From: Acanthaster planci
Taxonomy: Eukaryota; Echinodermata; Asteroidea; Valvatida; Acanthasteridae
Assembly (NCBI RefSeq): GCF_001949145.1
Contig: NW_019091561.1
Coordinates: 224,396 to 276,152 of the forward strand
Reading direction: 5' to 3'
Length of the DNA: 51,757 nt
The notes under the pieces were generated by a model, which searched no databases, was not told where the DNA came from, and saw only the letters and a list, made by a program, of their open reading frames with translations. This document shows positions 31,282 to 43,186 of the stretch, one piece after another. A program made the position numbers and the translations under genes. Within the stretch, counting starts at the first letter, position 1; each line of letters opens with the position of its first letter.

Positions 31282-32037
31282 TATACAATGTTTACACATA
31301 TACGTATACCACTATTTTATGTGAACAAATGAGGCACGAGGTTTGGCCAGGATACCTTCAATTGTTACACGGTATAAAACTGAAGTGACACATATGGTGC
31401 ACTATAAAGCTGGCCTAATTCCTGGTTGATTCTACCTCTTCTGCTGAATTTCTAAACTATGATGTTGTATGATTCTTTTTTTAATTATTACAAATGACGG
31501 ATTTTATATTGCGGTTTCACATGCAACAAACTGGGAGATGAAAAATTAACGTGTGATACCAATACTGCCAGTGGCTTGTCAGGAAAATATCATTACCTAA
31601 CTTGCTGTAACACTTTTGTAAATGAAGAACAATTGATACAAAATCCTTTTAGCTAGAAAAATGAATTCTTTAAAACTGCCAGCACCCTGCGAACTTAGGT
31701 ATTTGTTCTTTTTTTTTTTAATGAACGCTTTGTGATCATATGCTGTTTGTCAAAAGACAAAGCATGATGAAAGTATGTAACTTTTTCCCTGAAAACCCTC
31801 CCAGTAGCCATGGTTGATAAACTTATAACAATCACCAAGTGAAAAGTTTTCCACTTGAAAGCTTCACTAGGAGAACTGAACTGCTAAAAGAGCCGTTTTG
31901 TTAATTGAATCATGTCCAGTGTTTTTCTCCTTTTAGGAGAAACTGCTTCCATATTATTTTTGAGTGCATAATTTAATAATAGTTTTGTGAGTTCTCTCAA
32001 AACTTTAAAAAAGGCAAGCAACCAGACACAGCAAATC
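31282..32037. other. PAM intron stretch, nothing recognised
   Basis: AT-rich, no coding homology on either strand. Confidence 0.4.
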
Positions 32038-32370
32038 CCTCCCCCATGTGTGGGAGGGTCTGTTCGTGAATACCTATCCCAAACAGTCGCTGTAATACGC
32101 AAATTTCCTTTGCACCCTATTTTATTAGCTAAAACTTGATGCATTGTAGCACCACCGCCATGTTCTTCCTTTTTTTGGTATGAAACCATCTGACCAAATT
32201 GGGGGAGGACGGGTGGGTGCCAACTGTTTGGGGTAGGTATTCATTAGCAGACAATCCCAGGAGTCTATTGCATTTATCCTACCCCTAACAATCACTATAT
32301 GATGCAGAATAGCACCGTTCCCCAGAGGGCGTTGGTGAGGATGCACTATTTAAGAGAGAGAAGTGTGTGG

Positions 32371-34300
32371 TCAGAAGAGAGATATAAGCTTGGGGGGAAG
32401 GAAACATAATGCGGACTCAACAGAAATAGGGCTGTTGGGTAGTTCTGCTAGTGGTCCGCCCTGATGAGGAGTCCCTTGACTTTGGCGTGGCTGATGACAG
32501 GACCGTCCTTCTATGTGAATAGTCTCTTTGCAAGACATCAGTGAGGTGTACGTCAATGGAGTTTTCCAACATCCTGCATAGCATATTTCCTCCATTGGAA
32601 CACCCCAGAAATAGGCCCAGGAGGCAGACACTGCTCTGATATCAAGGCCCCTGATGAGGCATTGAGTTTAATCGTCTGAAGAGTCTGGACACTCAGGGTT
32701 GGCAAATCTGATGGCCAAGACCACCCATCTGGTTATAATGTCCCTGGTTGTTTCTCTGTGGGGCTTATCCTTGTGATGAAAAGTTGCAGTGTTGTCTCTC
32801 TCAACTCTCTGGTCATGGCTAACAACTATTTGAGAGTTCTGTAAGTACTGGACATCAGGGCTTTTCGTCTGGAGTTCTGGCATGCTCGGTTATGTTTACA
32901 ACAAATAAAATCAGGAGGATGGAAGGTAATCAACTGATTCTTGATGAGGAAATCCAGAGCTGGGAAGAGGTGCATGCTGTGGGGTGCCCACCCGATGTGG
33001 CCATCAGCGATGGATAATGACTTCAGCTCGCTGCTACGGTGTGAGGTGGTAACCACCAGCAGGAGGGATAACTTCACTGTGCTGTGTAGTTACGAGGCCT
33101 CACTGAGGGGTTCAAATGGTGGGTCTGCAAGCTGGACAGAGAACAGGTTTCAGGAAGGGATCAATCATTTGGTAGGAGATGATTAAGAGCGCCCATATCT
33201 GATAACCCTGGTTTCCATGAAGTCGTAACCAACGCCAACGGCACGCAAGACGTCAAGATGCAGAGTCCTGGAAGGGAGATGCTGCATGACATAATTCCAC
33301 CAAAAAATTGAACAAAAAGGCGTCAACACATAAACAGTTTTTACAAAAAAATGCATCTTCAGGTTGCAATGTCACCCCTTGAAGCCAAGCTGATACTCAA
33401 GTTTGATGTAACTTGTTAATGGTCAGCAATTTTGTTGACAATTGGAGCTGCATATGCTAGCAATAAGGAGAAATTGGACAAAATAAGTGGTACTAAGTGA
33501 GAGGAACATTGTTGTCTGCCCGTCATGAGAGTGTGTGTGTTTGTATAGGTCCACTCAGTGATAGTAAAAGTTGAACCAGGCTCAAATTTCGGATCCATCT
33601 TGGGCTGGTTTGCATATGTCTGGGTCAGGGTTTTACCTGGGGTACTGATATGTGTGAGGTGATTCAACAAATTTTGCCCAAATTCTAGTGCCTAAAACAA
33701 AAGCGAGTGCTTTTTAAAAAAGCCTAAAATAAAATCTATATATAGTCTAATAGTACATTTACTCCAGATTTCTTGTCTTCTGTGCCCTTCCTTATCATTC
33801 TGAATGATTGAAACTGATTGATTCAAAATATCTAACTTATTTAGCTTTTTCCTTCCATATTTGTTTATTTTAAGTATGAGGTGGTAAAATTCAACAGAAA
33901 ATCCTGAGGCGGTCACTGAAATCAGTGAGGTGGACTGCCTCACACTTTAATAGGCAGGGGAAACACTGGCCTGGGTTATTGGTGACACTCCATTAGACAT
34001 GTTTCTATATGTCTGCATTGCAGTTTGCATCTTGATTGCATTGCCCTCTGCATTTCTTATGGAAACTGGGCTATGGAGTTGAACCATCAGGGAAGCCATT
34101 GTGTATACCTACGATGGCAGGCTGGTAGTTGTGGATGGTCGCTACCTGTAGGCCTGATTTGAACAGGTACCCGAAGAAATCAAACTGCAGTGGTCATAGG
34201 AGCTTCAGTCAGAGTAAGCTCTGCACACTATGAAGTGAAATGTCGTAGTCTGCTAATGTACATGCTATTTGTGTCCGGTTCTTGTGGCCATCTCGGTAGC
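32371..34300 (-). pseudogene. DIRS no. 2 tyrosine recombinase, broken
   Basis: In protein order: a SAM-like N-terminal piece GLQVATIHNYQPAIVGIHNG (about 34110-34170); after an interruption, LSLLLVVTTSHRSSELKSLS (33070), the helix carrying the first catalytic Arg region in this family; HKDKPHRETTRDIITRWVVL (32790); and SASWAYFWGVPMEEICYAGC then WKTPLTYTSL (32600), the C-terminal part. Stops and frameshifts throughout. Confidence 0.82.
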
Positions 34301-35110
34301 TTCCTCAGAAAGGACGCTGATCAGTACAATTGTCTGAAATTGGCCAGCAAGTCAGGTGTAGGGATGCCGGCTGAGTGCAAAGTATGCCCAACTTCGGTTG
34401 GAGGAGGAGGTCTGGTCTGGAGGGCAGGATGAGTGGCGTCTGTACAGGTAGTCTGGTTAAGTGGGAGAACCAAGGCTGGCATGGCCAAAACGTGGTGATG
34501 AGAAGTATACTGCAATGTTTCCTTTGATTGTGGAAAGCACTGCCAGGATCAGGCGGGAAAGAGTAGGCCAGCATACTTTCCCAGTTGATTTGGAGAGCGT
34601 TTATTGCCCAGGCCTGTGGGTGCTGAAACCTGATGCAGAACACTGGCAGTTGAGTGTTCTCAGCTGAGGCAAACATCTGCTATGCTGTGGTGTAGGATCC
34701 ACTCTGTTGGTTGTATTTTTCCTTGACGGAGGGCATCTGCGACTCCTTGGATGTGTGTCACTTGACGCTCGATCTCTTGGTCTTGTGCCTGTCTTGTCTG
34801 GAGGCACAGGCAAGGTGAATGAATTTATATGGTCTACTTTAGGCCACTACATGGAGTATGATACCGAGTGTATACGGACGTGTTTGCCCCTGATGCTTGA
34901 GCAGAAGTATTGTAGTGTGTTGATTGTTGCTTGGAGTTCTAGCACATTGATATAGCTCCCTTGGAATTTAGGTCCCATGTTCCCAATGTCTGGTCTGGGG
35001 GCAGGGAAAGCCCCAATCAGAGGTGGCATACACCCGTAGTTATTATTACCTCTGGGTTTGCCTTTGGGAAGGGCTATCCCCTGAGTTAGATGCCCTCTCA
35101 TCTCCCCCAC
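34301..35110 (-). pseudogene. DIRS no. 2 RNase H and linker, broken
   Basis: GPKFQGSYINVLELQATINT (34990) is the RNase H Glu motif. RGKHVRIHSVSYSM stands where the DN-motif would be and lacks the Asp. The linker reads INALQINWESMLAYSFPP and LLITTFWPCQPWFSHLTRLP, parallel to the linker of DIRS no. 1. Confidence 0.8.
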
Positions 35111-35370
35111 TGCAGATGAAGTCCATTATAGAGATTGGTAGATCGATGGAGTCCTAAGGACACTAGCAGATGCTAGCAGTTGTAGCGGTCTCACGTACAG
35201 TTGACAAAGGGGAACCAGGTACACCATCATCGAGGCCATCATCGAGGAGACGTAGCCAAGCTTGGGTGGGGGCCGGTTGCACTCTAGTAGGTTGTCGATG
35301 TAACAACAACATAGAGTAGAGGGCCTCACGGATGGACACTGCGTCATGCGTGTTGCATGCATTTGCATGG

Positions 35371-36818
35371 CATTTCTGACGAGTGATGTTACTGCGCGAA
35401 ATTAACTCGTAAACAAAGTAATTTCAAGCAAAACAATAGGTAAAAATATAAAATAACCACAAAGCTTATTTTTTGGTAAATCGTATTTCATTGAGAAAAA
35501 ATGTAGTGTCGTATTGTCACTGAAAAATCATATAAAATACCATAAAATTGTACTGGTTGGCAGCTCTGCATTACTCTGCACTGGTACACATTGAACTGTG
35601 GTACTCTGCTGAACTGAGCATTACATAAAATATGATAATATCTTTTTGAAACATACTTTCATAAAAGGATCAATGCATTTATGTATGAGACCAAGTGGAC
35701 AAAAACCCTCTCAAGAGTAGTGGGGATTTCTAAGCAAATATTTCGTATTTTTGGTTTCTGCTTTGCCTTTGAGAAAGATTCTGCATGGATTGAAACATCA
35801 GGGCTTCCCATCATTTTCCTTTGTATACCACAGTTAGCAATATGCACAAGTCTTGGTATTTTACATTTCCTCAAGTAGTGCTGGAAGAGTTGGAACTAAT
35901 GCATATTTCCATTGTCAAGAAGTTCACACTGTCTACTGCCCGCGTCTTCTTCCTCTTATTTTCTACATCAGGAGGTGGACATATCATCGGCGTCACCATG
36001 AAGTTACGCATCATGGAAAGTTGCCGCACCACAAACTAATGTATCATGTGTACAAAGTCTATGGGCAGTACGTCACGTGGTGCACCAAACTATCCTATAT
36101 GTCACTTCATGGTGAACCCGATGATATGTTACAATCCCAATAATGAGGCAGTTTTTAGCATGACTGCACTCACTTCACTCTGTTACTATTAACGCGGACT
36201 ACAACTAGCCTTGTCCCTAGCTTCTGGCATTCGGGGCACATCCAACAAACAATAAGTCTGATTCTTATGTTTTTTTGTGGATTGGGGAGCTGCTTGTCAG
36301 AAGGGCCTGGTCTGTCCAAAATCCCTAGCCCCTCCAGGCCCCCCTTGGTGAAAGGCATGATGATTAAGAGGTGGGTTGCGAAAGGCTATTTGTGCAAAAA
36401 ACACAGACCGGCAATCGTTACTATAACTGGCCTTTAGGTAGAAACAAATTGTAAGCAGCACCTGGAACATGACTTTAGGCTATAAAGTCAAATCTCGATA
36501 ACAAAAACACTGTTAATACAACATTTTGCAATTGCTTGGAAATTTTTGTGGTCCCATTCACTCATTTTTCATTTTTTTGGTTCCTTACAATACAAGGTTC
36601 CTATTATGACAAGGTAATCTGCAAAGTTCAAAGGATCTCTCACAGATATGTTCACCCACCGCAGCCGGTACACCACTGAGTTAATACACGGGTTTGTATG
36701 GGATTGCACACGATGGGCGAGTCACGTTCTGGTTGCGTCTCCTAAGACTATGGCTTTGGATTTAAATCAAATGGTGAAGAGACATTGCCATTGTTTTTCT
36801 GGAGATATGCTGCATTTC
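35371..36818. other. PAM intron stretch, nothing recognised
   Basis: Short frames only. None has recognisable motifs and none lies between plausible splice sites in PAM phase. Confidence 0.35.
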
Positions 36819-37637
36819 CAGGGTGTTTCAAAAAAGGTACATGTAATCCAACTTAAAGGGGTTAATTCGACCATACTTTATAACCTTTAAGCAAGGATCA
36901 TGGTATCACTTTAAAAGTAGAGATTCTACGTGTTAAAATGACACAAGGGTTTCTTGACCAGGGCCATGCATGATTGAGTACCACCACCTAGAATTTAGGG
37001 TGCAAAAATGTGGTTGGTTCACTTTCATGTGGAACAAAATCAACACAAATTCTCATTTAATGAAAGATTATTTATTCATTTAGCACACATTCATCAACAG
37101 CCGTCCTGAGTGACCTCTGTTTCTGTTTAAGCTGGTTCCATGTGTTTCATACTTTTAACATTGGCCCAGATTGTTTTCTTTGCTGGTGATTCTCTGTCTC
37201 TGAACGCTTCGTGAAAAGCATCCTGTGTGGCTGGCAAACTTTTGGTTTCTTAAAATGTCTTCACCACAAAAATTCTCTGCTCAGTGGTTTGCTGCACCAT
37301 TGTGATACGAAGCTTGTTTGATGGCCAGAATGGACATGCCAGGCCTTTTGAATAAACCCCACTGCATATTAACCAGGCAAGACATTATTCACAATCAAGG
37401 TGTGGCAGTTAGTCAAGTGGATTGTGACGAGGCTCAATAAGTGAACCAGTGCCATTTTGGTGTCATGATTTCAATCCATTGGTATTCACTTATGCAATAA
37501 CATGATTTGGCAAGAAAGGTGTCATTTGAAAGCTCTTATCTTCAATTTTATTGCTGTGGCCCTCAAAATGCTGTGTGAGATGTCATATAGCTATATTAAT
37601 CCCTTAAAGTTGGATCACCTGTTTTTGAAACACCCTG
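36819..37637 (-). mobile_element. Mariner/Tc-like transposon relic, 0.8 kb
   Basis: The ends CAGGGTGTTTCAAAAAAGGT (left) and the reverse complement CAGGGTGTTTCAAAAACAGG (right) begin an inverted repeat of about 45 bp that also shares ATCCAACTT and GGG-TTAAT. TA follows the right end; the matching left dinucleotide reads TC, probably mutated. On the minus strand at about 37080-37340 an N-terminal transposase helix-turn-helix relic reads AENFCGEDILRNQKFASHTG and ETHGTSLNRNRGHSGR, a pattern familiar from mariner-like transposases in invertebrates. The catalytic domain is missing, so this is an internally deleted copy. Confidence 0.78.
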
Positions 37638-38831
37638 TATATCTTTACAAAGGACATTAGTCATGATATACATGATGAAACCAAAAGGGCTACATTTTGT
37701 TGAAGTGATATTGAGTAATTTTATGCAACACTGCAACTCAGTGTCCACAGAAGCCAGTATTGATAAATTATAAAGCAATTTTTATCAAAACCATTTAATC
37801 CTACAGAATTCTATAATATTCGAATATCAACTCGACTTTTGGTTATGTAATGACTTGTTGTGCCAGAATAAAATCACAGCATGAACCAAATTTAAGTTCC
37901 TGAATCTGGGTTTAAAAAAATGAAGCCACGTAATGAGCATCAGGATGGCCTTTAATTCAGCGCTGGCTTCACCTTTATGTGTTTCGAATTCTTGGGGAAA
38001 CTCCAGATGCAAGAATATCATGATTTATTTTACAAGAAAAAACGAAATCAATTAATTTCACTATTCAAAATTATTGCTGCATTAGATGACTGAATAACAT
38101 GAATTACATCAGACAACTTCTTCGAACTGAAGTTCTGGTGATTTCCCAGACTATTTCTATTTATTTTACCATGGGTAACCCTGATCCCTAAATGTCCTGT
38201 TTCAGAGAGACCAAAACAATGTATCGACATGTGCAAGTCCACACCATGTCTTCTTAGGCCACTTTATGTGGACTTTTTTGTATAGAGGTCTACACTATGT
38301 ACATGTATAACACTCTTGCTCCAAACATGCAAAACAGAAGACAAGGTAGAAAAAAGTATGCCCCTGCAGCTTTGCAGGCAGGGAATAAAAAATGAAATAT
38401 AAAAAGACAAGAAATTTTCATTGAATAAACTGCACAGAAAAAAAGACAATTATGGCTGCTTTAAACAGCCACTGAAAGAAAAGGACAGAAAATGTATGGG
38501 AAGGTGCACACTCAGGTTAGGCTGTTTGTGAACTGGGCACTCGATCAGTCAGAATATGTATTAGTTGTGGTTCCATATGACCGCAGAAGAATTCAGTGAT
38601 GTAGGTCACTACTACAGCACTGGAAGACCAGGAATTGTGAAAATAATCACTGGTCTTTTACTGATTCTTATACCATTTCTTTTGGATGTAAAAACAAAGA
38701 ATTTTTGTATTTATCGGAAAATTTCTGGTTATGGCAAAATGAAACTAATAGAGATAGGGCTGACAACTGCAAATTAGAATTATTTACTATTCAAAGCAAT
38801 GCCTAGGGTTATAAATTGAGAGTATTCATAC
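37638..38831. other. PAM intron stretch, nothing recognised
   Basis: AT-rich. No gene or mobile-element end was recognised. Confidence 0.4.
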
Positions 38832-39130
38832 CAACATAGGATGATGCCTTCCCCCATTCCAAAATGTAATCCCCTCCAGCGGAGAATTTCACAATCCTAC
38901 TGTTACAATAGCCATCGGCTACAAAGATATCTCCAGTCATTACATCCACAGCTACATCCGTAGGCTTGCAGAAATGATCTGTGCCACTGCCTGGCTGTAA
39001 CTCTGTTCCTAAAGACAGTAAGGGCTTGTCTCCACCCCCAGGAGGGAACTTGAATACCTGGTGGAGTGCAACATCTGTAAGCCACATGTTCCCTTCACTG
39101 TCAATAGATAGTCCATGTGGCATGAAAAAC
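38832..39130 (-). CDS. PAM: PAM exon, PAL domain with first zinc His and catalytic Tyr
   Basis: A 299-nt exon, acceptor TTTCAAAG above 39130, donor GTATGA below 38832. Reads [52 protein letters not shown], then [20 protein letters not shown]. The His of MPHGL equals rat PAL zinc ligand H585 and the Tyr of DGYCNSR equals catalytic Y654. NHL-type blades recur (PHGL...G..W.TD; PTDVAV..G.I.VADGY). The first base completes a Leu codon split with the exon at 40142-40258; the last base is the first of a Gly codon. Confidence 0.96.
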
Positions 39131-40141
39131 CTTTGAAAGTAAAAAAGAACACACACAAATTGCTTGACCGTAAAATTCAAGAGCTCTTAGTCATGCAAAT
39201 TTGTCAAGATGTAAACACCACTAACTTTTACACCACTAACACCGCCAACTTTTTCTAGAGACTTAACTGAAGATAATAAATTTCCCCTCTACATGTACCT
39301 TATGCCACAACCTCCCAAAGGTTTAACTAGCAGCTCAAGGAGTGGCAAAGCAACATGAGAACATAACACAGGGCATTGAGGTATACATGTGCATATACAT
39401 TTGGACATGCTTGGTAGTTCAGTATTGGCAACCAAGTACAAGGCACTTGGTTAACCCTCAAAGAGCTGGGGGGGGGCAGAATCTGTCCCCCATGTTGATT
39501 TTTGCTTATAGCATCTCCAGGATTAATTTCTGCATGATTATACTTTATGACAATGTTTTCCAACGTATTAGCCTCAGTCTGACCCCAAATTTATGAAAAT
39601 TAGACATGGCATTCTCTCTCAGCGAAGAAGTTTAGGAGGCAGGGTGAAGCATGATGTGAAATTTACCACTGACTTTGTACACAGACGTACAATGTACAAA
39701 GGGCAGTGGTTTCCTTTTGTCAGGAAGTCTCTTGCGTTGGGGAAGGTCTATTTATTGTATAATTAACTTATGAATATTTATGTATACAGCTCATAGCATC
39801 TCTGGTTTCATTTCCACTGAATATCCAATCTATACAGCATCTTTGATGTAAAAAATGCAATAAAATTGCCCGACAATCAAAAGAAGATAAACAAATTGGT
39901 TTCATGAATAAGTAATGATAGCATGTATGCCTCTGTGGCACTGCCAAATAGCATTGAAATACATCATCGTATGGCCGAGATCTGAGGGGGGCAGATTCCG
40001 CTCCCCCCCCAAAAAAAACGGCTCTTTGAGGGTTAAATCCACACACTCTGCTGAAGTTGAGCTTTTCCTACCATCTAAAAAATTTAGAGTATTCACTGAA
40101 AATACATAATACCAACTCCAGTGGCGATGGCTGCCACTTAC
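39131..40141 (-). other. PAM: PAM intron, 1.0 kb, with TTAA MITE
   Basis: Donor GTAAGT at 40136-40141, acceptor at 39131. More than half of it is the MITE at 39455-40032. Confidence 0.85.
39455..40032. mobile_element. TTAA-flanked MITE (piggyBac-like), 578 bp
   Basis: TTAA at 39451-39454 and 40033-40036. The ends CCCTCAAAGAGC and GCTCTTTGAGGG are perfect inverted repeats, followed inward by G-runs and GGGGGGCAGA on both sides. CCC termini and TTAA targets point to a piggyBac-type mobiliser. No transposase. Confidence 0.85.
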
Positions 40142-40258
40142 AGGTTTTCTCCCCACTGGTGTTTTATCTTTCCAGTTGCCTTGTCAAACACCAACACTGT
40201 ACTATTTTTGATGCGTCCCTTATCTGCATTCAAGAAACGGTTGTCTGCACTAAAAGTC
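40142..40258 (-). CDS. PAM: PAM exon, PAL domain
   Basis: A 117-nt exon, acceptor TGTGTACAG above 40258, donor GTAAGT below 40142. Reads TFSADNRFLNADKGRIKNST, VLVFDKATGKIKHQWGENL. The pattern ...I..STVLV.D...G.....G.NL followed by F.MPHGL in the next exon matches PAL between its catalytic Arg533-type loop and the first zinc His. It starts with one base of a split Arg codon and ends with two of a Leu codon. Confidence 0.93.
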
Positions 40259-40334
40259 CTGTACACATCATGGCATGAACAAAAAGTAAAAAAATAATCT
40301 TAAAACTCAATTTAAAAAACAACACCAATTCATT

Positions 40335-40609
40335 CCTCCCCCACAGTAGTGTGAAATGAGTCTGCTCGTGAATACCTACCCAAGCATTCATTATGCATAC
40401 AAATTTCCCTATACACCTTCTGCCATTTGCCAAAACCTTGATCAATTGTAGTGAGCCCTCTATTATCACAACGCATAGTGGTGCTGCCGCCATGTCCATC
40501 TTTCGTTTTCAGAGCTCAGGACCTGAGCCAGAGTGAGGAGGACAGGAGGGCGTCAACTGTTTGGGTAGGTATTTGTTAGAAGACTCATCCCACACTATTG
40601 TGGGGGAGG
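40335..40609. repeat. 275-bp palindrome-ended unit in the DIRS terminus
   Basis: The arms 40335-40383 and 40561-40609, 49 nt each, are imperfect inverted repeats, sharing CCTCCCCCAC/GTGGGGGAGG, ATGAGTCT/AGACTCAT and AATACCTACCCAA/TTGGGTAGGTATT. The same unit in a more diverged form stands at 32038-32260. It may be a terminal foldback of the DIRS element or a MITE carried by the whole family. Confidence 0.75.
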
Positions 40610-40689
40610 AGTCCACTATGCTCATTCTCCCAAACAGTCACTGTATATGCAGAGTAGCACCATACTCTAAAAGAGTGATCGCGAAGACG

Positions 40690-41070
40690 TACTGAAAGTG
40701 AGGAATACTGTATGGAATGATGACCCACCGAGGATAGCAGGAGGCCATCAGGAAAAGCTAGAGGTGGATCCTTGTGGTCTCAGTGAAGAGGGTTGTATTG
40801 TCTTGCTATGAAGAACTTGTCGCAAGACTTTATTCGGGTGGCATGAGGTGAATGATGAAAGTGTTTCCCAGTACGCTGCCCTGAGGATATCTTCTAAAGG
40901 ACACCACCAAAGATGTCAGTAAGGTACATAGTGCTCTAATGTCTGAGCTGCAACAGGGTGGCTCGGTTTGTGATTTGGGAAATTTGACCATTTGGAACAG
41001 GCAAACTAGCCCTGGTGTCTCTGATTAATGCTCGATGAGGTTTAGTGGGGTAATGACAGAAGAAGAGGGA
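40690..41070 (-). pseudogene. DIRS no. 3 tyrosine recombinase, C-terminal part
   Basis: Reads LSLFFCHYPTKPHRALIRDT, then in another frame LEDILRAAYWETLSSFTSCH and LRQVLHSKT. It parallels the C-terminus of DIRS no. 1 (AACWKSPSTFTDCY...VLQSKT). Interrupted on its N-terminal side at 41071 by the nested element. Confidence 0.78.
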
Positions 41071-41404
41071 TAGCACTATGAAATTTTGATCGGTTAAAAT
41101 AGGGTTAAATGTCATTTTTAAAGTATTCCACGCTGGTTTTAACCCTGTTTTAACTGCATTGATCAAGCCAAAACGTTCGCTCCATTTTAACCATGTTTCC
41201 ACCGAACCCACAACCCTTTGTTATTCAAGCTTTAATCTTCTGGTCCATCAACAGTCCAAACGAACAGTCACCCATTTTAGCCGTGTTTTAACGGCGGAGA
41301 GATGGTGTGCTACAAACCGCAGAGTCCCGTGGGATAATTCCACTTATTACCTAATAAAGGAGCGGTTTAGGGGGAAATGTCAATCATTTTCCTTACATTC
41401 AACA

Positions 41405-41878
41405 ATTTTCAAGATGTAATTTTTTTTTTTTTTTTTGCGTTGGGGAGATGTTAATTATATATAACAGGTTCTGCCCTTACCCAACGTATATTAACAAGCA
41501 CTGTATGCTCAGTGCTTGTCCGAGAGCTNNNNNNNNNNNNNNNNNNNNNNNNNNNNNNNNNNNNNNNNNNNNNNNNNNNNNNNNNNNNNNNNNNNNNNNN
41601 NNNNNNNNNNNNNNNNNNNNNNNNNNNNNNNNNNNNNNNNNNNNNNNNNNNNNNNNNNNNNNNNNNNNNNNNNNNNNNNNNNNNNNNNNNNNNNNNNNNN
41701 NNNNNNNNNNNNNNNNNNNNNNNNNNNNNNNNNNNNNNNNNNNNNNNNNNCCACCGAGCTTGCCGGGGTCGGATGGCCGGTCCGAATCAAATGAAGCAGC
41801 GGGTACCGCGAACTATTTTCAAGATGTATTTTTGCATTGGGGAGATGTTAATTATATATAACAGGTTTTGCTCTTGCA
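41405..41878 (+). repeat. Direct repeat flanking the assembly gap
   Basis: TTTTCAAGATGTA...TTGGGGAGATGTTAATTATA and TATAACAGGTT occur at 41405-41480 and again at 41815-41878. A tandem array probably collapsed into the gap. A further pair in the same orientation lies at about 41926-42000 and 43010-43082 (AAATAAAAATGATACC / AATAAAAACAATACC). Confidence 0.7.
41529..41750. other. Assembly gap of Ns, 222 bp
   Basis: A run of N. Open frames reported through it have no meaning. Confidence 1.
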
Positions 41879-43132
41879 CAAGTTGGAAATTGGCTTCAAT
41901 GTATTGGCGCATGGAGATATTCATAAATTCACTGATTTTTGACATATAAAGCAATGAATCGATCAAATAAAAATGATACCTGTGTCTAGAGTAGTTTAGT
42001 TACAATAAACAAATGAAGTTTTATTGGTAAAGTTACCATTCTTTAGCCTTGATGACAATCAGAAGTGACTGTTTTCTGCGTGCACAAAATCAATCACACT
42101 AACGTTAAAATCCAAGAGTGGCGCCCATAGTTAACCATGCATCAAGAGCGCAGATGCTTTTACCAATCAAAACTCCCCATGGCAGCTTTGTACCACCAGC
42201 CCATAAGCCCTAACGAATTGGCAGGAACATGACTATCCAAACCATATCACATCCGCGGGAGAATCTGGAATAATTCATTCCAGTTTTGAGGACGAACTTC
42301 GTTGTTCCACAATTTCTGCAGCGGACAGCATCACGGCCAATGGGCCCCCAGCTTGGTACAGCTGCAGCTCCCCACCCATGAGCTGAATTGCTGGGCTGCT
42401 AATGTCATGCGTGTACATAGTTGCTTGCGGCATGATGCATGATATAGAAGGCAAATTTTCTGCAAGTGCACGGGCCGGGGTGGATAAAAAGCCGATATTG
42501 TGGCGGGTGCCGATCACCTCGCTTGTGTTAGCCAGCTGTTAGTGTATTTTTAGTCGAGGAATTACTCATTCTCACCTTCTTCAACTTAAACCTTACACTG
42601 CACTTTTGGATCTACAGTCTACCCCAAATTCCTGGTTAGAAATCGCTCAATCCCCCCGTCCCCAAGCTTAGAACATCCTTTTAATTATCGTCTCAGCCAA
42701 TAGCAAGAATGAAAAAGACATCAAATGCCAATTGGGCCGTACCTCTATGCAAATGGACCCAAAAAAAATTCCCCTGGAGTTGCTGTTGATCGAGGGCGAG
42801 TCCGACTGCGATCAGCATCCAATAAAAATTCATTTTGAATGTCCATTTCTAATGTTATTGGCCTAGTATGCAACGTAAGGGCATGCATCTTGGGGGTTTG
42901 CATGCATAATGTTTTTCTGAATATACATAAGCACAAATGAAGTGAAAATTTAGTATTGTAATGCAGCTGAAATGCCATGCGTACAGGTACATTGTAACTT
43001 TACACGATAAATTCAATGATTTTTTACATATAGAACACTGGGTTGATTGAATAAAAACAATACCGATGTATGTAGTAGTTGATTTTGAATTCTCACCATC
43101 ATGTGATGCGGGGCCATCTCAGTTTACTGTAC

Positions 43133-43186
43133 CAGTACATGTACATTATACATGTATATGTACGTGCACGTGTGCATTGTACAGTC
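43133..43186. repeat. Palindromic TACATGTA-rich simple sequence
   Basis: GTACATGTACATTATACATG and onward: alternating purine-pyrimidine words (TACATGTA, GTGCAC) that form overlapping palindromes. A similar block lies at 47893-47965. Confidence 0.7.

Larger units (their letters stand above)
32038..35370 (-). mobile_element. DIRS-like retroelement no. 2, 5'-truncated
   Basis: The left end 32038-32360 matches 40335-40700 of DIRS no. 3 in the same orientation (CCTCCCCCA..., CGTGAATACCTA, CAGAATAGCACC). The minus strand then carries tyrosine recombinase (32371-34300) and RNase H/linker (34300-35110). No inverted right end was found, so it appears truncated around 35.1-35.4 kb. An unexplained segment of about 650 bp (33300-33960) interrupts the recombinase. 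It lies in the PAM intron between 29178 and 38831. Confidence 0.75.

Noticed and set aside
41448-41949. ORFs running through the N block
   Set aside because: They consist mainly of undetermined bases; the open frames are an artefact of the gap.
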